Source of the DNA: Chloroflexota bacterium
Lineage (GTDB): Bacteria; Chloroflexota; Anaerolineae; Caldilineales; Caldilineaceae
DNA: 35,421 bases
NCBI GenBank assembly: GCA_003577005.1
Contig: QEUW01000031.1
Location: 1-35,421, forward strand
Direction of reading: 5' to 3'
Under the pieces are notes generated by a model. It was not told the DNA's origin. It searched no databases and saw only the letters and a list, made by a program, of their open reading frames with translations. A program made the translations under genes and the position numbers. Of this stretch, positions 1 through 7,906 are shown piece by piece (positions within the stretch are counted from its first letter, which is position 1; the number at the start of each line of letters is the position of its first letter).

Positions 1-53
1 CTCACGGCATCGGCCGGGTCTATGTCACCTACAAACGGAGTTTAGCTCGATGA
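1..53 (+). CDS. 3' end of an upstream gene, product unknown (partial)
   Basis: The third frame is open from the window edge to a TGA at 51-53 and reads like protein (…GRVYVTYKRSLAR). Its stop overlaps the ATG of the next gene in the 4-base ATGA arrangement typical of translationally coupled operon genes. Only about 16 codons are visible, so no family can be named. The other forward frame that also stops here reads less like protein. The call rests on the ATGA overlap and the codon texture. Confidence 0.5.
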   Translation, partial: HGIGRVYVTYKRSLAR

Positions 54-412
54 CCTACTTACGCTGCATCAACAACCGAGGCTTTATCTGGCAGCACGGC
101 CAGCGGATCGATGAGGAGATCATCGGCCTCACCGTGGGTGCCGTCTACAAAGCTTTGCCCACCGAACCCGAAGCGGCCGAGCATGGTATGGTGCGGGTCA
201 TCGACAACAGCGCCGAAGACTATCTCTACCCCGCACACTACTTCGAGCCGGTTGACCTGCACAATGGCAGCACCGCCAAGACCGCCACCACCCACTTGCC
301 CGACTGGATGTACGGCGTCTTGCAGGCCGAAGCCATCGCTGCCGACAAGTCCATCTCTGCCCTCCTGCGCGACCTAATTGCCGAGCACTTCGACCTGCCC
401 GCAGCCGCCTAG
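50..412 (+). CDS. Small protein with ribbon-helix-helix-like C-terminus
   Basis: A 120-residue protein. Residues 1-70 look like a small beta-rich fold with an acidic, aromatic end (RVIDNSAEDYLYPAHYFEP), a style I recognise from unnamed bacterial proteins but cannot assign. Residues about 84-117 (LPDWMYGVLQAEAIAADKS and the following helix) resemble a ribbon-helix-helix or CopG-like DNA-binding segment, which would suggest a small regulator or antitoxin-like protein; this is inference. The ATG overlaps the stop of the upstream gene (ATGA), and an ACGGAG ribosome-binding site lies about 9 bases before it. The gene is followed by a palindrome-rich block rather than a canonical terminator. No toxin partner is visible downstream. 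Confidence 0.75.
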   Translation: MTYLRCINNRGFIWQHGQRIDEEIIGLTVGAVYKALPTEPEAAEHGMVRVIDNSAEDYLYPAHYFEPVDLHNGSTAKTATTHLPDWMYGVLQAEAIAADKSISALLRDLIAEHFDLPAAA

Positions 413-421
413 AAGCTTGTC

Positions 422-519
422 GGACACAAACATCCATCCGTAGCGATTCAGAATAGACCCAGATGGTTGGCAGCGGCTGGCCGCCAACCATCTGGATTCA
501 TCTGCGCAGATCTGTGTCC
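422..519. repeat. Nested palindrome block between two genes
   Basis: Three inverted repeats are nested here. An outer pair GGACACA (422-428) / TGTGTCC (513-519) encloses a perfect 13-bp stem with an 11-base loop (459-471 / 483-495, arm CCAGATGGTTGGC) and a perfect 12-base palindrome ATCTGCGCAGAT (500-511). There is no T-run after the big hairpin, so it is not a typical intrinsic terminator. It could be a REP-like or MITE-like element, or an mRNA-end hairpin protecting the gene at 50-412. A pyrimidine-rich stretch follows up to about 590. Confidence 0.45.
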
Positions 520-694
520 AATTTGCCCTCTCTCCTCTTCTCTCTCACCACTGCCCATCCTCAACAGTGAGCGTAGATGCTCTCCATCATTTTGACGAGA
601 CGCAATGCCACATTTGACCGATGCCCCGCCACCCGCTCCCCTGCTATCATGGTCGTGCTGTTGTCCGTTCGACCCAACCTAACAGGAGCGAGCC

Positions 695-1342
695 ATGTCC
701 GCCGCCACCGCCGCCACCCGCCGTTCCCATGAGAATGCGCCGCTCGTCGCCACCCTCAACGACACCTACCCCAGCCCCTGCCCCATCGTCCAGCAGGTCC
801 GGCGGGACTACGCCCGCTGGTATTATGATCTCTCTGACGGCTACATCCTCTACTACTTGCCAGACTTCGGCCAGGAGTATGAGCAACGCTTGGTGGCCGA
901 ACGAGCCTTCGGCCCCATCCCGCCCGGCTACATCGTCCGTCGTCGCAACTCCGACCGCACTGACAACCGCGCGGAGAACCTCTACCTCGTCAGCCGCAGC
1001 GACCACGCCTACGCCTCCTTCGGCCACGAACCCGCCGAGACCTACCCCTGCTATACCTGCGGCAAGCTCTTCAAAGCCCCGCACCATCGCATCGAGCGCT
1101 CACACAGCGGCCACCTCTTCTGCAGCCGGGCGTGCAAGCAACTGGCCGACCGCAAAGTTACCCGCCCCAGCGCCGAGGAACTCCGCCACCTCATGCAAGA
1201 AATCGGCAACTGGAGTGCCCTTGGCCGGCGCTTTGGCGTCAGCGACAACGCCGTGCGCAAATGGGCCAAACACTACGGCCTTGACCTCTCCCTCGGCAGC
1301 AGCAGACAGCGCACCACGGACGCCAAAGTCCACGACACATAA
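695..1342 (+). CDS. HNH-like protein with zinc knuckle and C-terminal HTH; active-site histidines missing
   Basis: A 215-residue protein, ATG preceded by AGGAG at a good distance. Residues about 64-101 match the HNH_3-type homing endonuclease frame (RLVAERAFGPIPPGY, then DRTDNRAENLYLVS). The two histidines expected at the start of the motif and in the middle (usually V-x-H-x-D-G) are Gln64 and Arg83 here, so cleavage is doubtful. Residues 119-147 carry a C-x2-C…C-x3-C zinc knuckle. Residues about 158-196 form the AT-hook-free HTH often found behind such nucleases (GVSDNAVRKWAKHYGL). Such genes are common in phages and as free-standing mobile genes. This copy is most likely a DNA-binding relic or a repurposed regulator. 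A 265-residue overlapping frame is a low-complexity shadow. Confidence 0.82.
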   Translation: MSAATAATRRSHENAPLVATLNDTYPSPCPIVQQVRRDYARWYYDLSDGYILYYLPDFGQEYEQRLVAERAFGPIPPGYIVRRRNSDRTDNRAENLYLVSRSDHAYASFGHEPAETYPCYTCGKLFKAPHHRIERSHSGHLFCSRACKQLADRKVTRPSAEELRHLMQEIGNWSALGRRFGVSDNAVRKWAKHYGLDLSLGSSRQRTTDAKVHDT

Positions 1343-1398
1343 CCATAGTTCCACCAGTGCTCTCAATACCCACCCTTTCTGCCATACCATCCGCACAA

Positions 1399-1447
1399 AG
1401 AACGTACAAACGTTCTGATTGCCAAACGGGTGGATCTCTGTTATCCT
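1399..1447 (+). promoter_or_regulatory. Putative promoter with adjoining 7-bp dyad operator
   Basis: An inverted repeat AGAACGT-ACAA-ACGTTCT (1399-1416) lies directly upstream of a sigma70-like pair: TTGCCA at 1419-1424 and TATCCT at 1442-1447, separated by 17 bases. The GAAC…GTTC half-sites recall Gram-positive SOS boxes, but the spacing is 8 rather than 4, so LexA control is only a guess. A transcript starting near 1454 would meet the terminator at 1521-1560 after about 100 bases. Confidence 0.4.
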
Positions 1448-1520
1448 CATCGGCAGGTGCTTTTCATTCCGTTGCTGGCATGCTTGTTCCCTCCATGCGT
1501 CGAACGGTGCATGAACGTGT

Positions 1521-1560
1521 AAACCCGGGGCCAAGCTGGCCGCGGGTTTTATGTTTTTTT
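1521..1560 (+). terminator. Rho-independent terminator
   Basis: A hairpin with arms AAACCCGGGGCC (1521-1532) and GGCCGCGGGTTT (1538-1549), one mismatch and loop AAGCT, is followed by TATGTTTTTTT. It is oriented for + strand transcription. It would end a short transcript from the promoter at 1419-1447, or read-through from the HNH-like gene. A 30-codon frame (GTG at 1430 to TAA at 1520-1522) ends exactly at the stem, so a leader-peptide/attenuator arrangement is conceivable but unsupported by a ribosome-binding site. Confidence 0.75.
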
Positions 1561-1700
1561 GCGACTGATGATTTATCAAATCTTCAGATCCTTGGAGGCA
1601 ACATAAGGCGCTGGCCTACTGTACTTCTGAAGTGGTGGTGACTAAGAAGTCTGGTTGTTACGCTCACCGGCCCTGATGGCTACGAGATCACAGCTGTTCC

Positions 1701-2029
1701 GACATTTACCTGTCAGCACAGGTCACGGCCAATCTAGGGAACATTCACTTCGAAGACGGCCAGTTAGCAGAAGCCGAAACCTACTGGCATTCAACCCTCT
1801 CTATCTTTGATGCATCGGGGGCGCTCCTTGACAAGGTGGGCATTCTGAACAATCTGAGTGGCCTTGCCTTGCAACGCAAGGATTATCAGGCGCGCTTGAC
1901 TATTACGGTCAGAGTCTGGGTCTTGCGCGTGAACTTGCCGACCAACGAGGTCAGAAAGCAGCCATGATCAACTTTGCGCTGGCGCTCAAAGAATTGGGGG
2001 AAATTCAGCGGATAGAAGAGGAGTCATAA
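1701..2029 (+). pseudogene. 3' remnant of a TPR-repeat gene, frameshifted
   Basis: From about 1701 one frame reads TPR-like protein (VTANLGNIHFEDGQLAEAE…, then GILNNLSGLALQRKDYQAR). Around 1893-1900 the reading continues in another frame with the next TPR half (DYYGQSLGLARELADQRG) and ends at TAA 2027-2029, four bases before the ATG of the ATPase gene at 2034. Joining the two frames gives about 100 residues with 40-residue TPR spacing like the intact TPR genes downstream. No start codon or 5' half is present, and upstream sequence up to the terminator at 1560 shows nothing coding. It is probably the decayed tail of a former first gene of the + strand cluster. Confidence 0.72.
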
Positions 2030-2033
2030 AACC

Positions 2034-3758
2034 ATGGCGCAGCCTAAACCCTTCATCGTCGGTCGCCAGGAAGAGGTCGAGCGCTTCGATCAACTGCTGA
2101 CTGGAGAGACCTCCTATCACTTGCTCAACATCTATGGCCCAGGTGGGATCGGCAAGACGGTTGTCGGCCAGAAGCTGACCAGCCATGCGGAACGCAGACA
2201 AGCGCCCGTGGCCATGGGGGATGGCAGCCGCCCCGGTCTCACGTCGGACCGCCTGCTCTACAGTTTTATGGAAGGGCTGCTCCAGACGCCGGCGGGTGAA
2301 GGGCTTGAGGACTCATTTCGAGAGTTTGGCCGGGAATTCCAGGACTATCTGGTGGTTAACCAGGTGCTTCAGCAAGGCGGGGGTGTCCAGGTGCTCTTTG
2401 ACGTGGTGGGCAACGTCAAAGACCAGGTCGGTTTTACCGCCATTCTGGATAGCTTGGGCAGTGCTGTGACCGAGAGCGTGCGGCGCACGGTCAGCAATCG
2501 CTTTACGCTGGAACGGTATCTGCGCAGCGTCGAACGCACTCTGACCGCCAGCTTTGTGAGCGGACTGCAGGCGGGCATGGAGGCGGTGAAACAGCCCATT
2601 GCCCTGCTCATCGATACCTACGAAGAGATGGAGGGGCTAGACGACTGGGTCTGTCGCACCCTGGTTGCTGCGCTCCCTGACGGCGTGCGTCTCGTCATCC
2701 TAGGGCGCAACCAGCTCTACAAGGTCAATTTCGACTGGAATGAGCACGAGACAGCCGTCCACACTATCCCGCTGTCCGAACTGGGCGAGGCGGAGGCCAA
2801 GGCTTACCTGCGCCATTTTGGGCTCACCAACGCCGTCGCCCTGGACCAGGTCTACCGCTACACGGGCGGCTATCCGCTGTTGCTGGTCCTCGTGCGCCAT
2901 CTCGCTCGCGAGGCGGGCGGGTGGGAGAAGATCGGCGTCCTGGAGAGTAGCGCCGATCGAGACCAGATCGCCACGAAGCTGCTAGAGCGCATTCTGCGTG
3001 AAGAGCGAGTGGTTGAGGTACAGAGCTTTCTGGAGAAAGGGGTGGTGGCTCGTTGGTTTGATCCGGAGACTGTCAGTGTCATCCTGGAGGTCAACCTGGC
3101 CGACGCCCGCCGGATCTACGACAAACTGCGCCGCCACTCCTTTGTCGAGCGCCATCCTTATGGTCTCAAATTTCATGACAAGATCCGGGAGTTGTTGGCG
3201 GATCGGCTGAAGTTCACCAGTGAGTCCGAGTACAACCGTCTGACCCAGCGTCTGATGAATTACTATGCTGAGAAGGCGGGGATTGAACAGTCCGGTCAGG
3301 AGAAGCCGCAGACTTCTGTACAGACGGGCGGAGGGGCCTATGTTGGCGGTAATGTGCATACCGGCGGTGGCGACTTTGTGGGGCGGGATCGGGTGGTGCA
3401 TGGTGATGAGGTGCAGGGCGATAAGGTCAGTGGGTCTAAGTATAACATCCACATCCACACCGCGCAGGGAGTCATCATTGGCGACAATGCGCAGGTCCGC
3501 CAGGAGTTTGGGCGTCCGTATCCTACAGCTGCCGGGTCGGGAATGGACACGAACAAGCGGCGTCGTTGCGAGGACCTGGCCGGGCACATCCACGACACGC
3601 TGCACCTGATCAAGGAGTACGAAGATCAACGGCGGCTGGCTGACGACCCCAAAGTGAAGCGCCGGGCGGGGCGCGAGATTGCTGACCTGCGCTCACAACT
3701 GGCTGCCTATGAAGCGGAGCAGCGGGAACTGGGGTGTGGGGAGTCTTCAGAGAGCTGA
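2034..3758 (+). CDS. STAND-class P-loop ATPase with Gly-rich tract, RHIM-like motif and coiled coil
   Basis: A 574-residue protein. Walker A is GPGGIGKT at 35-42 and Walker B LLIDTYEEME at 191-200. A sensor-like arginine follows in LVILGRN (220-226), a GxP-type motif TGGYPLLL at 277-284, and a winged-helix-like segment near 355-390 (KFHDKIRELL). This is the NTPase-plus-wing core of STAND/NLR-like switches. The C-terminus has a Gly-rich repetitive tract (431-468, e.g. GGGAYVGGNV, GGGDFVGRDR), a RHIM-like motif at 470-492 (GVIIGDNAQVRQEF) and a charged coiled coil at 512-566. That coiled coil is closely matched in the DUF4062 protein at 7907-9247. No TPR sensor is attached; the decayed TPR frame just upstream may once have supplied it. 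A role as a regulated ATPase assembling with the DUF4062 protein is inferred. Confidence 0.88.
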   Translation: MAQPKPFIVGRQEEVERFDQLLTGETSYHLLNIYGPGGIGKTVVGQKLTSHAERRQAPVAMGDGSRPGLTSDRLLYSFMEGLLQTPAGEGLEDSFREFGREFQDYLVVNQVLQQGGGVQVLFDVVGNVKDQVGFTAILDSLGSAVTESVRRTVSNRFTLERYLRSVERTLTASFVSGLQAGMEAVKQPIALLIDTYEEMEGLDDWVCRTLVAALPDGVRLVILGRNQLYKVNFDWNEHETAVHTIPLSELGEAEAKAYLRHFGLTNAVALDQVYRYTGGYPLLLVLVRHLAREAGGWEKIGVLESSADRDQIATKLLERILREERVVEVQSFLEKGVVARWFDPETVSVILEVNLADARRIYDKLRRHSFVERHPYGLKFHDKIRELLADRLKFTSESEYNRLTQRLMNYYAEKAGIEQSGQEKPQTSVQTGGGAYVGGNVHTGGGDFVGRDRVVHGDEVQGDKVSGSKYNIHIHTAQGVIIGDNAQVRQEFGRPYPTAAGSGMDTNKRRRCEDLAGHIHDTLHLIKEYEDQRRLADDPKVKRRAGREIADLRSQLAAYEAEQRELGCGESSES

Positions 3759-3798
3759 CGCCATTAGGTTGAAATAGTTGATGATATAGGGTGAAGAG

Positions 3799-6700
3799 AT
3801 GTCAAGGAACGAGCATAGCGAGGCAAAATATCCTATCGAGATAGAACAGGCGCATGGTCTTGTAGCAGGTGATTATGCTCAAGTTGAGCAACACTTTTAT
3901 GCTGCACCGCCACCGGCCCCTCCTGCCTCACGGGATGAACTGCTGGCCGCTATCCATCAAGCCAGTGCGGACCTGCGCACCTACGCCACCGACATCGCCG
4001 GCGTCCATATCGAACGGGCCGAGGTGACGCAAATTGTCGAATGGGTGCAGACCGCCGATCCCCCAAAACGCCTGGGGATGTTGCTGGATCAGCCCGGCGG
4101 TGGCAAGACGGTGGTCATGCATGATGTGTTGGTGGCCCTTGAATCTGCCAGGGTGCCGACGCTGGCCATCAAGGCTGATATGCTCTCTGGGATCAGGACC
4201 AGGGGCGAACTCGCTGACCGGCTGGGTTTACCCGCGCCAGTGGAAGAATGTGTGCGTGCGTTGGCAGACAAACATGACCTGGTCGTTGTCATTCTGGATC
4301 AACTGGATGCGCTTTCATTGGCGCTCTCACGTGATCAGGCAACCCTCGATGTAATGTTATCCACGCTGACGCGGTTGCGGAACGTTGAGAGGGTGCGGAT
4401 CGTGGCATCCTGCCGCACCTTTGACTTGAACAACGACCCGCGGCTTTCAACGGTCAAGGTCGATCACCGATTCCAGTTGCGACCTTTGGATGCTCAGCAG
4501 ATCAAGCTCGTGCTACAGCCGATCGGTGTGGTGTACGAGCGCCTGTTGCCCGCCCATCAACAACTGTTGAGCATCCCGCTTCATCTAGAGGTCTATACAC
4601 GGATCGCAGTCTCCTCTCCCGATAACAAGCCAGGGGAGAGTTACCGCACGTTGCAAGATCTCTATGAGGCGTTGTGGCAACGGCAAATTGTGGCGTCCCC
4701 GCCGGAGACGCCTCGTCCGGCAGAACGTATCACTGCGGTTTACCAACTGGTGGACACCATGCAGCGCCAGCGGCAACTGACTGCGGCGATAGCGACCCTC
4801 GATGCTTACCTTGAAGCTGCCGTTTACCTGGAACGAGTCGGTTTTATCCGCCGAGAAGAACGTAACTGGCTTTTTGCCCACCAGACTCTGTTCGACTATT
4901 GCTATGCGCGGCGTTTTGTTGCTCAGGGACGCTCCCTGACCGATGAAATGCTCGCCAGTTCTCAGGGTCTCTTTGAACGATCCCAAATGGTTCAGGTCTT
5001 GGCATACTTGCGCGGAACAGATGAAGCCCAGTATGGACGGGAGGTACGAAAATTGCTGTTCAGCGACAGGCTGCGCGTCCATCTTCGTTTATTGCTTTTT
5101 GGTTGGTTCGGATCGTTGTATAGACCAACCGACGACGAGTTTCAGATTGCACAACGTCTGCTACAAGATAAGCAAGACCGCCTGCTGTTTCTACAGGCGG
5201 CGACCGGGAATGGTTCCTGGTTTGACCGGCTTCAGGAGAGGGTGCTGCCTACCATCTTAGCCAGCGAGGATGAGCCCTTTATTGAGGCTGTCGTTTACTA
5301 CTTGTCAACGCTAATTGAATCACGAACCAAAGCAGTGCTTGCCCTATTCGACCCTTATCTGGAGCGCAGTGAAGTATGGGACAATCGCATCGGATACTGC
5401 CTCACCAGTTTGAGAGATTGGCGAAGCGATGAAGCAATTCTTGTGCTTCAAAATCTGTTCCGAAGAGGAGGAGCATTGGAGCGCAGTGATTTGTACCTAC
5501 ACTTCCTTGCGGAGTCCAATCCTGCGGGCGGGTGCCAGGTTCTACGAATCTATCTGGAGCAGCGTCTGGATGCTCTGCTCGCCAAAAGACAAGCAGAAAT
5601 GGAGGCCGCCGCCAACGATCCACAGGCGGCCTACCGGGTTGATGCCCCCAGCCGGTTTCTAGAAGATCAAGAACTGCTGGGCAGGTACGGTGTCAGTGAT
5701 GTGATGGAGCGGGCTATAAAAGATTGCCCCAAAGCGGTCATCGAGCACATTCTGCCCTGGTTTGTGCAGGCAACTGTGGCACTGGGCACATCCTATCCAG
5801 AAGACTCGTATCCCTTTGAACCTGTGTTCTCTATGCATTGGTATGGGGATCACATCTCAGAAGGTCCCACCTTTGCGCGCCATGTCGCCCAGGCATTACA
5901 GCATCTGGCCAAGACCGACCCATCTGCCTTTCGCGCTATTGCCTCTAGACTTGCAGAAATTGAGGCACTGGCGGTGCAGCGTGTGCTTATCGAGGCCTAT
6001 CTAAGCGATCCCCAAACGTATGCGGATGACATCTTCGACTATCTAACAGGCGATGCCCGGCATCTACATGTGGGGGAATTCATGGAAAATTCCCATTACG
6101 ATTCGCAGAGGCTCTATGCAGCGGTGTTTCCCCATCTCGATGCTGCGAGTCGTATTATCCTGGAACAGGTCGTTCTCGACTTGCGGCTGGAATGGGAATG
6201 GCGCAATCTGCAACATCGGGGACTAACTCAATTGCGCTTTCTACAGGCCGTTCCACGGGATCTATTGAGCGAACCAACACGCCTGAAGTTAATGGAACTT
6301 GAGCGAAAGTTTCCGGGAGTCCACACTCATATTCCTCAGGGTGCAATTGGCGGTGTTGTCGGTCCGCCCATCTCAGCAGATGCTCAGAAAAAAATGGCCG
6401 ACGATGCCTGGTTGGGCGCAATGCGCAAGTATGATGATTCGACAACCTGGAGAGCACCTGGTCGAAATCCTTTGAAAGGCGGCGTGATTGAGCTTTCCCG
6501 CGCATTTGCGGAACAGACAAAGAAAGAACCAGAACGGTTTTACCGGCTAACCCAGCGTTTTGATGAGCGTATTTCGTTGCATTATATTGAAGCCGCCATT
6601 TCCGGGTTGGCAGAAGCTCAAGCGCCGGCTGAGCGGGTGTTTGAGCTCGTACGCCAGTTTGCATCTCGTCTTGAAGGTGAGTCTCGTAGGCAGGTCTGTT

Positions 6701-7782
6701 GGTCATTGGAGAAACGTGCGGAAGCCGGTGTGCCGGACGATCTGCTGGACATGCTAGCAGATTGGGCGTTGCATGATCCCGATCCACAAGAAGAGTCATG
6801 GCAGATCCCTGCATGGGATGGACAACCCTATCATCGGGGTGACCCCTACAGCCATGGGATCAACACGAATCGCGGGGCGGCAATCATTGCCTTCTGCCGT
6901 TGTACGCTCAGCAGGCAACCGGCCCAGATCGAACGCACCTTCCAACTACTGGAGCAGGCTACCAACGATCCTTTTACGGCGGTGCGCACTTGTGTAGTCG
7001 AATGTTTACGCATGATGCTGAACCACGATGCTGGACGGGTGGTGCATCTCCTTGAGGGAACATTGGAAGGTCACCCCCGTCTGTTGCAGGTGCCCCTGGT
7101 TCATGACCTGCTCTACTGGGTTCTCCAGGAACACTTTTTGCGTATTCGCCCCACCATCGAAGCACTCATGAGCAATGATGAAGAGGCGACTCGCCAGGCC
7201 GGTGCGCGTTTGGCTTGTCTGGCTGCGTTTCGTCGCCCAGAAGCCACTAGCTTGGCAGAACAAGTCTTGTGGGGTGATGCAGCCATGCGGCGTGGCGCGG
7301 CTGAGATCTATGCGCGGAATTTGGAGCTTCCACATCTTCGAGAGACATGCCAAGAGCGTTTGCTGCTCCTGATGCAAGACGAGGACGAGCAGGTGCAGGC
7401 CCATGTTGGGCGAAGTTTCGAGTATTTGGCCGCAGAGCATGTTGCTCCTCTACGATCCTTTATACTGGAATTTCTCGACTCGCCTTCCTTGATTGCAGGA
7501 GTACGGTATCTCCTTAAGTTTCTCAAACTTATCGTCGTTGATGAACCAGAATTTGCCTTACACGCAGTGGGACGCGTTCTAGAGATTGTAGGCAATGAAC
7601 TTGTAAACATTCGCTCAGGTATGGCGATCCTGGAAGATGATGTGGTGCATCTGCTGCTGGCAATCTATAATCATTCAGCCGAATCAACGCTCCAATCACA
7701 GGCAATTGATCGGTTTGAACGGCTACTGCTACTAGGAGGTCGGCAAGCGCGTCAGGCATTGGCGGATTGGGATCGGCGCTAA
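3799..7782 (+). CDS. Large P-loop NTPase with N-terminal RHIM-like motif and long helical-repeat C-terminus
   Basis: A 1327-residue protein behind an AGGGTGAAGAG ribosome-binding site. The RHIM-like motif is at the extreme N-terminus (Y11-F33, GLVAGDYAQVEQHF), followed by a Pro/Ala linker and a helical domain (45-88). Walker A is DQPGGGKT at 97-104, Walker B VVVILDQLDALS at 162-173, and a sensor-like VRIVASCRTFDL lies at 199-210. From about residue 330 to the end the protein is almost entirely amphipathic helices in HEAT/ARM-like pairs, as expected for a ligand-sensing or scaffold superhelix. The overall plan resembles large defence STAND proteins (Avs-like), but no effector domain is fused. 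The effector is therefore probably a separate protein such as the DUF4062 protein downstream. The precise family is not recognised. Confidence 0.87.
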   Translation: MSRNEHSEAKYPIEIEQAHGLVAGDYAQVEQHFYAAPPPAPPASRDELLAAIHQASADLRTYATDIAGVHIERAEVTQIVEWVQTADPPKRLGMLLDQPGGGKTVVMHDVLVALESARVPTLAIKADMLSGIRTRGELADRLGLPAPVEECVRALADKHDLVVVILDQLDALSLALSRDQATLDVMLSTLTRLRNVERVRIVASCRTFDLNNDPRLSTVKVDHRFQLRPLDAQQIKLVLQPIGVVYERLLPAHQQLLSIPLHLEVYTRIAVSSPDNKPGESYRTLQDLYEALWQRQIVASPPETPRPAERITAVYQLVDTMQRQRQLTAAIATLDAYLEAAVYLERVGFIRREERNWLFAHQTLFDYCYARRFVAQGRSLTDEMLASSQGLFERSQMVQVLAYLRGTDEAQYGREVRKLLFSDRLRVHLRLLLFGWFGSLYRPTDDEFQIAQRLLQDKQDRLLFLQAATGNGSWFDRLQERVLPTILASEDEPFIEAVVYYLSTLIESRTKAVLALFDPYLERSEVWDNRIGYCLTSLRDWRSDEAILVLQNLFRRGGALERSDLYLHFLAESNPAGGCQVLRIYLEQRLDALLAKRQAEMEAAANDPQAAYRVDAPSRFLEDQELLGRYGVSDVMERAIKDCPKAVIEHILPWFVQATVALGTSYPEDSYPFEPVFSMHWYGDHISEGPTFARHVAQALQHLAKTDPSAFRAIASRLAEIEALAVQRVLIEAYLSDPQTYADDIFDYLTGDARHLHVGEFMENSHYDSQRLYAAVFPHLDAASRIILEQVVLDLRLEWEWRNLQHRGLTQLRFLQAVPRDLLSEPTRLKLMELERKFPGVHTHIPQGAIGGVVGPPISADAQKKMADDAWLGAMRKYDDSTTWRAPGRNPLKGGVIELSRAFAEQTKKEPERFYRLTQRFDERISLHYIEAAISGLAEAQAPAERVFELVRQFASRLEGESRRQVCWSLEKRAEAGVPDDLLDMLADWALHDPDPQEESWQIPAWDGQPYHRGDPYSHGINTNRGAAIIAFCRCTLSRQPAQIERTFQLLEQATNDPFTAVRTCVVECLRMMLNHDAGRVVHLLEGTLEGHPRLLQVPLVHDLLYWVLQEHFLRIRPTIEALMSNDEEATRQAGARLACLAAFRRPEATSLAEQVLWGDAAMRRGAAEIYARNLELPHLRETCQERLLLLMQDEDEQVQAHVGRSFEYLAAEHVAPLRSFILEFLDSPSLIAGVRYLLKFLKLIVVDEPEFALHAVGRVLEIVGNELVNIRSGMAILEDDVVHLLLAIYNHSAESTLQSQAIDRFERLLLLGGRQARQALADWDRR

Positions 7783-7906
7783 AGCTATCTGGACCTCTAT
7801 CTGACCGGCTCTGTCAGCCACCTGGTCATTCATACCGAAGCCTGACGGCGGATTTATACGAAGTAGTCTGATACTCTTGCATGATCCTGAATGAGGGAGC
7901 GTAACG

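Noticed and set aside
621..1418. 265-residue + strand open frame
   Set aside because: Pro/Ser/Thr/Ala low-complexity shadow of the HNH-like gene at 695-1342, which has the ribosome-binding site and recognisable domains.
1357..1641. 94-residue + strand open frame
   Set aside because: It crosses the putative promoter and the terminator hairpin and shows no protein-like pattern.
7783..7845. Open in-frame extension after the stop of the large NTPase (SYLDLYLTGSVSHLVIHTEA)
   Set aside because: Twenty codons after a single TAA could be chance; nothing supports read-through.
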